In this document: piece after piece, positions 44,301-54,969 of the stretch | How positions within the stretch are numbered: the first letter of the stretch is position 1 | Layout: every line of letters begins with the position of its first letter | Assembly: GCA_000310025.1 (NCBI GenBank) | Contig: FN649752.1 | Span: 2,144,396 to 2,208,395, forward strand | DNA from: Ectocarpus siliculosus | Lineage: Eukaryota; Sar; Phaeophyceae; Ectocarpales; Ectocarpaceae | DNA: 64,000 nucleotides | Direction of reading: 5' to 3' | The notes under the pieces: generated by a model | The model's database searches: none | Seen by the model: only the letters and a program-made list of their open reading frames with translations | Told to the model about the DNA's origin: nothing | Translations under genes and position numbers: made by a program

Positions 44301-47300
44301 TTGTTTTCGTGCCTCTATTTGCCGCTTTTAGTGCAGCTTGCCCGAATACGGCTTGATGTGCTGCGAAAAAATGCCCCCTCAGCCGAAAAGGGCAATATTT
44401 CGTCACCTCTACCGACTGTTACCACCCCTGCGCCCCAGTCCACCCAAATCAACGAAAACCGTCGAGATGCTACGCACAACGTACTGGAAAGGGGCCCGGT
44501 GCCTGTGAAGGCCTGTACTTTTCGGATAACGGGGTTTAGTAAGGATAAAGGGGTCGTCCTCAGCGACATTGTCTGTGTGGTCATTTTTGTGGAGAGGGAG
44601 AGGGGTCTGGTTTGACTTTCAGCAGCAAGCAACTACATGTGGAGTATGGCGGCCTACGATTCCCACCGCTTGTTGAAGCGGTGCCAAAACTCGTGCTTTC
44701 CCGCTGGCGTCTTGTTCTTTCTCCAAGCACCCTCTGCCCCCTCCTCCTCGTCGACCTCCTCCTCCCCCAGGCGGCGCGCCCTTACGACCTGATCGGCAAC
44801 ACCCTCAAACACTTGATTCCCGGTCTGAACTGTACAATTGTCACACGGCCGCGGGCATGCACGATACCCTCCCCCCCTCCCCGGAAGTAAGCATCAAGAT
44901 GCCGAACACCCTTGGCAGGATGCAGCGCACCCTTCATGCGACTCGCCGAATACCTCACGGCGCTTCGCGCTTGGTGATGTGAGAGTCTGGTCCGGTGAGA
45001 ACCCGGCGTGCTCCGTCCCGGATTTGTAGGGATACGAGGTCAATGGTCTAACGACTATTATACGGCATGCACGGTACCCCACCCCCCACCCCCTGCACGT
45101 CCCGCTCTGGTCCCTGGGTACAATGCACGACGAAGGAGTTGGCGAGGAACCCGGCTGCCTTCCGCGCCAAGGAGAGACGGCTGGTGGGGGTGCTGAAAGA
45201 CCTGGACGTAAAGCTGGAGCGCCTCAAGAAGGACCGGGACTCCGCTCTCAGGAAGTAAGTTTCCTAGAGAGTTTTGCTGTGAATAATAGAACGCGGATAA
45301 AAGGAATGATGTTGACGCCCAACACCAACAACAAGTGCTACTATTACTGTACGATACGGTGGCGCGCTTCCTTCCGCCTTGCTGCGATTGCACAAGGGAC
45401 AGGTGTCACCCGCGTACGTAGTAGGCACCGACGCGACGGCCTCCTTAGTCCCGTGCTCTTGTATTTTAATCCGTACCACCCAGGCTTGCGGCCCACCGCA
45501 CTCTCGGTGCGCGTTTGTCCGCCGGGGCAGGCGGGGTACCCAGCGAGAGCGGCGGCGGCGACGGCGGCGGGCCCCCCAAGACCGCGGAGGAGGTGAGGCA
45601 TCACTGGTTCGGCGGCGGTTCAGATCACAGAACAAGGCCCAATTGTGCGTCTTCTCGTTGTTGTACATATGACCCCAGGTGGGGCCAGCCCGCGTTGTTC
45701 CTTTTGCTGGAGAAGAAGGCGTGCGGTTCAGGTGGGGGGGGGGGGGGGGGGGGCACTGAAGTTTATGGTTTCAGTTGGAGACGGAAGCACAAGTTTTCAT
45801 GGTGTTTCTCTGCAAAGGTTCTGATTGTCTGCCCCGCCGTCTTTAACTCCTTTCCGGTGGCGTCACGTTTTCTCTCGTCGCTTGGGCGTTGAAAAAATCG
45901 CCCGAAAAAGGTTGTGGATATCATTTTCGCCGATGAGCACGGAGCCACCGCCGCCGGCGGTATCGGCGGCGGCGGCGCGAGAACGCCGTTACCTGTGTCG
46001 ACGAGCGGCCTGTCCGAGGGGGGGCGTGCGCAACAACGGGGAGCGGGGTTGCTGCCGCCGTTGTCGTCGTCGTCGTCGTCGTCGTCATCTCTGGTGTCTT
46101 TGTTGTCGAAAGGGACGGCAGTCGCTACTGCTGCTGCTGCTGGTGGCTCTGATGCTGGGTCGGGCGAACGACCGACAACGGCACCACGACGCAGCCGACG
46201 AGAACGGGCTGAGGGAACTCCCGCGCCCCTCCTCGCGGCAGAGGAGGACGGTGCGTCGGACGGAGCGGCCGAAAAAGGAGGAGGAGGAGGAGGGTTTGTT
46301 GCTGGTGCTCGCGGTACACCCCCCTCCGGCGATAAGCGTCGGTGCGACGACGACACGGGTTGTTGCGGCGATGATGACGACGATGATGAAGACGACGACA
46401 CAGGAGTGGGGAGGTTGATTCGTCGTCGGAGTAGTGGGGGCGCTAACGACAACGGGCAGCGGTCGACGCCGGGCGGAGACGGGAGTAGGGTTAGGCGTGG
46501 GAGGACGCTGTGGGCCATCGCTCAGGGGGCGGACGAGCTGAGTCAGTCCAATTTCGTTACGGGAGTGTTCGCAGACATCAAGGCCAACTCCATCGGTAGC
46601 GTGGGAGGAGGGGCGGGTGGGAAGCCGCAAGCCGCCAAGCCGGGACGTCGGGCGGCAGTGACGGCTGCGGCGTACGGCGACGCGAGGTTGTACAACCGCC
46701 GCGTTGGGTCTTCCGCCGCTGCTTCTGCTTCGGCGTTGTCTTCAACCTTGTGCTCCAACCGAGGAGGCATCGACGCTGCCACTCGCTCTGCCGACGCTGC
46801 TGACACCGACAAAGGAATGGGCGGGGGTCGACCAGGGAAAAGCGAAAGGGAACAGAGCGTGAGCCAGCTTAACCCTTCAGATGAGAACGGTGGTGGTGGT
46901 GGTGATGGTAACGACGCCGTTGATGACGCCATTCAGCTGCTGTCGCAAACGCTGTCGCAAGCTTCGGTGTCGGGTCGCGGCGGGACGGCCTCCGCGCAGG
47001 ACGGAGGACAGGAGAACAGTGGCAAGAAGCAAGAGGAGGAGGCGGAGAGGTCCGCCGCTAGGCACATCGCGCGGGCGCCGGTGTCGGCTCTCTCCGGGCT
47101 CTTCCCCAACTGGAAAGAGAACGTCATTTTCGTGTTCCGGCAGGGAGCGGCGGAGCTCCGCCTAGCGCTGCAGGGCATCGTAGCCGCGTTGTCCGAGGAG
47201 GAGGAGGAGAAAGCGGCGACGGCCGCAGGCGGGGGAGGAGGAGGGGGGGGGGGGGGGGCGGGTCCGGAGGGGCGCCCTAGTGGTGTTCGTAGGAGAAGCA

Positions 47301-50300
47301 GAAAGGCGGAGGCGTTGGTGTTCTTCGAAGGCGTTGTTCTCGAGGCGTTGGAATTGAGGGGCCCTGCTTGTAGTAGACGGTCGGCTTCTTTGGGGGAGGA
47401 ATCAGGCCGTGAGGATGGCAGCCGCAGCCCGGGGTTCGAAGCAGGGTCCCGGCAGACACTGCACCGTGGGAGTGAGGGTGTCGGTGATGGTATAACTAGC
47501 GGTGACGCCGCAACACCTGGAAGCGATAGCCCCCCCCGCGGTGGCGCGAGTAGCGTTCAAGATAACGTTTTCGCGTTAGAAGAGCAGGAGGAAAGCGCGA
47601 GAAAGAGAGACGACGGCGCCGGCGCCAGCGAAGGCGGTGTAGGTCAGGCCGGAGGCGACGGCGAGGATGGAGATCACCTTTCGGTTGCCGATGAGGCGAT
47701 GGGGTTCGAAGAGACGCACGCCGCCACCGCTGAGAATGATGGCCATGACGCCGAGCCTGCTGCTGTTGGAGCAGACGACGGCGACGCAGGCATGCGGAGC
47801 GTTGGGCACCCCCATCACGGAGACAGCAGCGTGGAGGCCATCGTGCTCAGCGGCGACTCCACCGCGTCAGCGGTGGTCACCTTCGACCTCACGAGCTCGG
47901 AGGCCAGCAAGCGTTGTTCTTCCGCCGGTGACACCGCCGCCACCGCTGCCGCCGGTGGCGTTGCCGCGGCAGGGATAGCAGAGTACCCGGTCGGTGCTGA
48001 CGGTAGCGGTCGGAACTCCGGCCGAGGCGTCACGGCAAGGATAAAGAACGGTCAAGAGGAGGAGGAGGAGGAGGAGGAGGAGGAGGAGGAGGAGGAGGAG
48101 GAGGAGGAAGATTACACGTTTGTGATCGTGGGCAGGGGCGGCGGCGGCGGCGGCGGAGGTGGAGCCAATGATGCTGACAGTAGTAGTCGGAAGTCCCACC
48201 GAGGCGTCACCACAAGCGGAAGGAATTGCCAAAGGAAGGAGGAGGAGGAAGAAGATGACGAGTTTGCGATGACGGACAACGGTGGCGGAGATGGCGCCAA
48301 TGGCCCGGGCTCAACCGACGAGAGAGGCGAAGCTAGCGGTGACGGTAGCGACATCATCGACCAGTACGCCCTGGAGGACGAATACGGCTTCGACGACCAC
48401 AACTATTGCGCCTGGGGTGACGAAAACGACTTGTCGTTTGTTCCCTCTCCCGACAGCGACGGTGTCGCCGACGAGCGGCAGCCGCCGCCGCCGCCGCCGC
48501 CACCGTCACCGCCGCTTTCGCCGACACAACGGCCCCCCGATATCGATCCCCCCGCTGCTGCTGCCGCTGACAAAGCCTCCCACGATTCAACGTCCGCGGT
48601 GGGGGACGAGCTGCTGGATCTCACTCAGGTAGCGCCGCTGCCGTCCCCGTCGCCGAGACGCTGCCGTGAGCCTCTAGACGCGGCAGCGGCGACATCGCCT
48701 ATTGGTCGGGGTCGGTCGCAACATCGCGGACTTGAAAGTCCGGCGGCGGCGGCGGCGCGCAGGCATCACCGCACACCGCCATCTTCTCCGGTAGAGGAAG
48801 AGGAGGGGGCTCCGTCTTCGAGTGCCGGAGGGGGGAACGGGGACGATGCCGAGCTGCGGGAGGTGATGCCTTCGTTCGGGCAGATGACGCTCCAGGAGCT
48901 GGCCGGGATGATGGCGGTGTACGGGCTGAAGAAGAAGTCTAAGAGGTTGGTGTGCCTCTTGTTCGCGCATCCTCGTCGTGAGGTTTATCGTCGGTACAAT
49001 GTATGAATTCGCAGGAATTTTTGCATTGAGCAGATTCCGCAGCATGTTGGGAGGGGTGTCCAACAGGGGTACTAGCAGTGCTCCGTCTTGAATAGATGTC
49101 TACGAAATACTTCGGCTCTCTTGCTTTCGCTCTCTTCATCTGTATTTTTCCCCAAGGTTGTGTATTTGCAACAGCAAGGCATAGCGCGTATCCTCATGTT
49201 GCTTGCCAAACAGAAACTGTTGGTGCATTGTACCAGCTCCGTTTCGAGGCACCTCCCTCACATACCCTTCTTGTCCTCCAAACGCCCCCTCCGAATGCCC
49301 AACCCCCTGCGATCCCTAGGGAGATGACGGAACGCCTGGAACACATCTGGAAGACCCTGCACCCCGCTGCCGTCGAAGGAGGCGTGTCTGCGGCGGGGGA
49401 CGGAACCGCGACTTCTTCTTCTTCGTCGTCGTTGTCCAGCAGAAGCAGAAAGCGAGACGCGCCGTCTCGGGATAGCGGTGGCGGTCCCTCTTCTTGTCTG
49501 TCGGCGTCTTCCCAAGGTCGTCGGCGCGGCAGGGCGGCGGCAGAGGCGAGGCCCACCTCTTCACCAGCGGCGGCGGCGGGGGCGGCGGTGACGTTATCGA
49601 CAAGCATTCCACGGCGCCCTCCGGTAAGCCAGCCGCTTGCTGCGAAAGAGAAAAACACGTTTGTTGCGAATATTTACTCTGTTTGAAGACGATAAGGACT
49701 ATTCGAGTACAAATGTGAATGTCGCAATGGCCCCGACGATGTTGCGACACCTTACTTTGTCGATGATGCTGCGGTGTTACTTTTTTTTTTATGGTGCTGC
49801 GGTGCCTTATTGTGTCGATGATGCTTCGGCATGTTATTTTGTCGATTGATGCTGCGGTGCCTTGTTTCGTCTGTTTTTGTTTTGCGCCTCCTTCGGACTG
49901 GTCCGCCGCCACTTCGAAACAGCTTCCGAGGGCACCCCGAGGTGCTGGTGTCCCGGGTGCTGGTGGTAGTTGGGGGGGTAGGTTTTCGCAGGAAGAAGAG
50001 GCGGTGCCCCCGCTGCCATCGACGTGCAGGTCTCAGCAGCAGCAGCAGCAGAGGCAGCAGCAGCAGCAAGGGTTTATTGCCGAGAACGGCAGCGGGAGGA
50101 ACGGGGGCGACGCGGACCTCGGGGAGAGTATACGCAGCGTGATCATGTAAGAGTTTTGTCACTCGCGCGGTGGGAGGGAGGAAGGCGTGAGGGTGTACTA
50201 ATGTAGTGCGTGCCTTCGTTAATAGGCCATCGGCATGCGGGGGGCATAGAACTACGAGGAAACGTAAACAAGTGTAGTTGGAAGGAGAGCGATTGTTCCA

Positions 50301-52435
50301 TGTTTCATGACGGGCGCCGCTCCATTTTTTAGAGGTGGCCCGCTGACATTTCTTCGACGACGGATTCAAAGATGTTCCACCAACGTTTCCTTTCTAAAAC
50401 ATGAACCAACTACACAATGTACATTTTTGTTGCCCCCCCCCCCCCCGTTGATACACGCATCAAATTGGCGGTTTTGAAGAGTGTAATCGTTACCGCCGCT
50501 AGAGTACGCCGGAGAAGTATGGGAAGGCAATAAGAAGGTAGTGAAAGAACTCGAGGCGGCGCAGATGAAAGCAGCGAAAAGCATCCTAGGATGCTCCAAG
50601 CGCACAAGTAATGCAGCCGTAAGGGCAGAATTGGGGATCCAATCCCTACGGTCGGGAAGAGACGCAAGGAAGATGACATGGCAGTATCGCATGTGCGGGA
50701 TGGGAGAGGAGAGGTTGCCGAAAATAGTATGGGAGGCGAAGTGGGCAAACAAAAAGAGGGGTAGACAACCCACGGAATGGGTCAAGGTTGTAGAGGACGT
50801 ATGGAAGGGGTTAGACATCGACGAAGATGAAACGCTGGAAACGGAGGGTCTACAGGGGTTCAAGGAGAAGATATCTGTTGCTTGTGCCGAGAGTGAAGAA
50901 CAGAATCTAAGGAAAGAAACCAAGGATAAGGAGGGTCTAGAAGTGTACGGAATGTTGAAAGAAGGAATAGGGTTCAAGGATTACCTACATGGACCAATGG
51001 ATGCAGGGACAAAGCTGAAGGTCAAATTCAGGACCGGGGACACATGCCTTCGAGAACGTCGACGAAGATATAGGACGGTAGACGACGAAGACGACAAGTT
51101 CAAATGTGATTGCGGCTTCGAATGCGAAGACCGTGTTCATGTAGTCGCGGAATGTCTGTGGTACGAAGAGGAGAGGGAAGTGTACATGACTGAGCTGGGA
51201 AAAATACATGGGACGTACAGGGAGATGTTTGAGGCATGGAATAGAGAGGAGAGGACGGTAGCTGTACTGGGGAGTAGGAAGTGGTTTGAAAAGGCGGGAA
51301 GGGATATCGTTAGGATAGACAGACTAGGGAAGACATGTTTGAGCCACCTTTGGCAAAGTAGGAAGGAACGATTGGCCATCGGTGATCGGTCCTGTGGGAA
51401 CAATGCTCCGTCCTCTCGAGGACGCGTGGTCAATGGTCTAACCGCTAAGGCATGCAAAACATAAGAGTACGCCCCCCCCCCCCCCCCCGGTTGGCTCGTT
51501 TGCCTTCCCGGCGTTGTTGCACAGGGGATACGCACCACTCTATGAGGATGTTCTCCTCCCTTAAGGTGAGTCCACGGTAAGCAGAGTACGATTGCTGTTG
51601 TATAACTAACTGTTGTATAAATAATATGGTAGAAACTACCGGCCCTCGTGATGGGACACAAAACCTGCCGGCACCCTTCCTTTTTTTTTGTGTCTGTGGG
51701 CGCGGATGCCGAACGGGCGACCAGGTATGGTAGATTGTAACACGTGTGGGCAACGATGTGGCGTGACTGGTGTTTTGAAACCGCCGTCCTTTCTCTGGCT
51801 CTCGTTTTTTTTTACTGCGAAGGGTTGAAAGACTTGCGATGTGTCCCATCTTGTCGTGCGTGACACCGGCGGCGGCAGCATGACACCCGCTCCCTCGTGA
51901 CTACTCTCGATCTTTGTTGTTGAGTGGCACAAAAAATACAAATTAATACCTCGCCGCCCATTACCTTTTTCGGTGTTTCAGTATGCTCCGTCCGGGACAA
52001 TACTTCTAGTTGCGTTTCAGGTCATAACTTCCGAAATACCTTGAGTTGGAGGCAAATTCAGCCATCTTAGTTATGCCCACGTCAAGGGGAGGGGGGGGGC
52101 GGTTTTAAGTTTTAAACCCGTCGATGAAGCCGATACCCTCCCCCCTGTTACTTCAGACTGTGGATCTGTCCGCCATCCACACGTTGATCAAGAACGCCGG
52201 GGTGAAGTGCACGAAGAAGGACCTGGCCTCCTACCTCGACGCCCGAGGGATAACGTTCATTGACAGAGGGGGGGTCAAAAGACGCGCCCGGGGCGGGGAG
52301 CGGGAAACCGAAGGAGAAGAACAATCGCAGCGGAATAAGAAGAAGCAGAAGAAGAGGCGTCCTGGGGCGACGGGGGCGGCGGCGGGGCAAAGTGCCGCTG
52401 TGTATGTAGCACGGAACGGTACTATCTGTAGATAG
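41366..52435 (+). CDS. SLX4: SLX4, scaffold of structure-specific endonucleases
   Basis: Ten exons: 41366-42625, 43033-43108, 43591-43715, 45136-45254, 45484-45592, 45911-48945, 49320-49623, 49923-50146, 51525-51565, 52157-52435; about 1,850 residues. Evidence: a UBZ4 finger split by intron 1 (CPVCG: Cys404, Cys407; then MHINSCL: His422, Cys426); an ALSKSL helix in exon 3; long acidic/low-complexity exon 6; a SAP-like domain (MTLQELAGMMAVYGLKKKSK, continued by REMTERLEHIWKTLHP in exon 7); and the SLX1-binding C-terminal domain (LYEDVLL in exon 9; TVDLSAIHTLIKNAGVK, then LASYLDARGITF in exon 10). Known role: recruits SLX1 and other nucleases to Holliday junctions and crosslinks. Intron 1 has a GC donor (CAG|GCAAGG). 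Phases agree at all junctions except exon 9/10, where one extra base puts a TAA before the donor. Introns 3 and 8 hold a SINE and a LINE. Confidence 0.9.
44882..45092 (+). mobile_element. C-tailed SINE, full length, in SLX4 intron 3
   Basis: Runs from GGAAGTAAGCATCAAGATGC through ACGGCGCTTCGCGCTTGGTG to GGTCAATGGTCTAACGACTA, GCATGC, GGTACC and a C-rich tail. Near-identical to the copy at 30332. It follows directly on another GCATGCACGATACC plus C run (44853-44883), so it seems to have inserted into the tail of an older copy or a C tract. Sense to SLX4; its C-rich tail ends 44 bp before exon 4. Confidence 0.88.
48052..48109 (+). repeat. (GAG)n tract coding for poly-Glu in SLX4
   Basis: About 19 GAG/GAA codons in exon 6 of SLX4 (poly-Glu). 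Further acidic and Gly/Ser homopolymers surround it. A replication-slippage site rather than a defined domain. Confidence 0.85.
50195..50240 (-). mobile_element. Degenerate SINE/LINE 3' tail
   Basis: The minus strand reads GCATGCCGATGGCCTATTAA, GGCACGCACTACATTAGTAC, ACCC. This is a diverged version of the shared tail (AATGGTCTAAC, GGCATGCAC, GAGTAC, C run). It lies in SLX4 intron 8 just after exon 8, antisense to the gene. Confidence 0.5.
50450..51490 (+). mobile_element. 5'-truncated non-LTR retrotransposon (LINE), C tail
   Basis: Lies in SLX4 intron 8, sense to the gene. From about 50507 one frame runs 318 codons to the stop at 51462-51464. It starts with the region after the reverse transcriptase palm/thumb (LEYAGEVWEG, KELEAAQMKAAKSILG, AAVRAELGIQSLRSGRDARK) and ends with a zinc-knuckle-like CDCGFECEDRVHVVAEC typical of LINE C-termini. 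The catalytic reverse transcriptase and endonuclease parts are absent, so it cannot move by itself. A one-base shift at about 50505 separates an upstream coding scrap (AVLKSVIVTAA). The 3' UTR is very short: GTCAATGGTCTAACCGCTAA, GGCATGC, GAGTACG and 17 C. A C run at 50434-50447 borders the 5' end. Confidence 0.85.
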
Positions 52436-52790
52436 CGGTGGGGGGGAGAGAAGCGAACCCGGAAGGTTTAAGGAGACGCATGCGGCAAGGTTGTGTGTGC
52501 TTGGGTGGTGTCGGTGAAAAATGTTGCACTTCATTTGACACCGTGTACAAACGATATGTGTATGTTTGAACTTTCCCACGAAAAATTGTAGGGGGGAGAA
52601 CGAGGAAGAGAGGTGGGATTTTGGTACAGCTACTACTGCTGTCAAGAATGTCGACGACAGTCTTGTGGTGCGTGTACATCTGCGTCTGTTTTTTTTTGTT
52701 GTAGTCTGGACCGTGTGTTGTTCCGTTCTTTTATTTTCGTGTGATTCGTAGGCCGACCCTCAAGAGGTTTGGGGCACTTTTGGCCAGTGC
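52436..52790. other. 3' flank of SLX4, no gene seen
   Basis: Follows the SLX4 stop; probably the 3' UTR and spacer. T-rich patches at 52689-52740. Nothing with coding character. Confidence 0.5.
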
Positions 52791-53125
52791 GTTTTTTTTG
52801 TCTTAACTTCAAATCAGCGCTCACAGCGCACGTGTGCCGTTTACTCCAACCCGTGGTCACTCACCCAGAAGGGTGCCCCTCCCTGGGGCACCCTACCCAG
52901 CCCTCCTGCGGTACTGCCTTCGATTCGTAATGCGAGAAGTGTGCAGCACTCTCTTCCCTCCGTATACACACGAACTAGCGCTTTCCACCAGACAAGGAAC
53001 GGAAGCGAGAGAAACTCACTTTGCAAGAAGAGCTCGCTTACGCCGGGATTCGAACCCCTGACCCTGGGCACTACTGTAGAAGGTTTTCGAGGATACCAAC
53101 CAGACTACCGGGGCGACCGGCTAGC
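52791..53125 (-). mobile_element. tRNA-derived SINE-like element
   Basis: On the minus strand, from about 53120: CCCCGGTAGTCTGGTTGGTA (A-box-like), then after about 40 nt GGGGTTCGAATCCCGGCG (a good B box). The T stem pairs only in its inner part and there is no clean anticodon stem, so it is not a working tRNA gene. About 200 bp of unrelated body follow, and the far end carries CTTCAAATCAGCGCTCACAG (plus strand, 52808), also present at 7881. The shared end and the tRNA-like head suggest a pol III retroposon. Confidence 0.5.
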
Positions 53126-54969
53126 GTGGCTTAGCACACCATCGTCCTTCTGTAAGAAGCGGTTGGGATCAGTTCGAGGTAGGCCAGGAGAGAGCTATAC
53201 CGCTCATCTAGCGTATGGCTCGTCATCTTGTTTCTCCCTTTCCGTGCGTGCTGTCGTGCCAAAGACCGCCCACGTTTTCGATGTCAAACGGAAACCCACG
53301 CACGACTTTTGTTGTGCTATGCGTCACGCCCGTGTAATTTTTGGGAGAAGGCCATTCATTGCTGTCGGCACGCCTTGAAAAAAGTGGCGTGCGACAGCAG
53401 CAGTGGATGCTGAACGCTGAGAGGTTGCGTCACATGCCTCCGACGTCCTTGTACCTCTGTACGTGCGTTTTTGTTGAAAGTTCGTTTTGTTTTCGTCTAC
53501 CGTACACAAAGTAGACTGCCTGCATGTGGGAGACCGATGCTTGTTGCGCGATAACCGTATCGATCTTCCTCAGTACGGCTAGTTAAACCATCTGCTAGGT
53601 GCGATTAATAGATGTCCAAGATCCCCCCCCAAAAAAAAACAGTAAACAAGAACGGAGTACAGACGTTTCCCCTTTTAGTGTCGGTTGAACAGTGCCAATG
53701 CCCGGTATAGTGACAACGTTTTCGGCGGGCACGCACCGAATTTCCAAGTCATTGTTTGTACTTTGAATCGTTCCGGTCCGGTATTGTATGTAGTGCCGAT
53801 GAATTTCCAGGGCGCATGCCAGCACAAAACCGGGACCCCCACTGTATGTCTTCAATGCGCCTCACCCCAATTATATCGTCGGAGCTCCCCCCCTTGTTCC
53901 GAGGCAGCAGCACGCCGTAAGCCAGCCTTGCAACACTCGAGAACATCAACACGGGGTAAATTCCCGGCGGTCTACCACACCTCCGATTGCTGCGTTGGCA
54001 TCGATCCTGGGAACATTCCTCTTCCTATGCTGTGATAAAAAAGCAAACATTGCTACACTCGACGAAAAGCCTCCCGCGTTTCTTGTGGTCTACTGTTTTC
54101 CTACCACCTGGAACGTGAAACGAAAAAAAAAAAAAAGTTGCTAATTCTGAAAGAAAAAAGTCAACTCCCAAAAAACAACAGAAAACCAACACCACGAGGA
54201 AAAGGGTGGCCGCTGTCGTCGTTCTCGTCCCGCTTGTCGTCCAAATTCTTGTACAGCCTTCCATCCATCTACCTGTCTATCTATCCTTTGTTGTTGCTTG
54301 TTGCGCTGCAGCGGTGCTGTTCATCCGAAGAACCTTCGCGGTGGACCCTCACGTTGTGCCTTATGGTGCCGAGGGGGGAAGGGAACAATAGAATCGAAAG
54401 CAGATCGGATGGACAGCAGGTCTCGCTCGGAGTAAGGCTAGCGAATTGGCAAGGCAAAAGAAAAAATCGCAACAAGATTAACCGATAAAAACGTATTCAA
54501 ACCGAAACAAAGATTGGATGGACAGCAGGTCTCGCTCGGAAATAGGCATGCTGCATTGGTTCAGCCACACGTGTCGTGACGATTGAGCTCTCGTAGACGG
54601 GGGCGGCTTGGGGTGTGTTGGCCTGGTCGTTCAAGGCGTAGAGTACGCTGCAGTTGAGCCACATTGTGTATTACAAGGGCATACCTTCTTTAACGCGTCT
54701 GATTCTCTTTGCAGGCATTCCTTGTAGCGCTCGAAGAACGGCCCGCAGGCGTTCTGCCGACGTTGGCCGTGGCGATGAGTGGGCGGTGCACGTGTTAGGG
54801 GCCCGCAGGTGACACCGACGAGAACAGCGGCGGCAGCAACAACAACAAGAAGCGTGAGACGGCCGGATGATGTTGTGCCCGCATGGATCTGGCTGCATCA
54901 AAGTAGCTTGAATCAACGGAACCCTTGGCAACAAAGCCCTTGAGGCATCGACAAAAAACTGAACTCTGT
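53126..54969. other. Intergenic stretch with a 29-bp direct repeat
   Basis: No gene recognised. GGATGGACAGCAGGTCTCGC with flanking bases occurs at about 54403-54431 and 54512-54540. An A run lies at 54122-54135. The right end may hold the missing first exon(s) of the coiled-coil gene. Confidence 0.4.

Noticed and set aside
44771-44821. Possible extra SLX4 exon (AARPYDLIGNTLKHLIP)
   Set aside because: The acceptor CCCCCAG is good, but the only donor (GTCTGA) is weak and its inclusion would shift the frame; exons 3 and 4 join in phase without it.
53039-53120. Functional tRNA gene on the minus strand
   Set aside because: The B box is good but there is no proper anticodon stem or acceptor pairing; treated as a tRNA-derived repeat.
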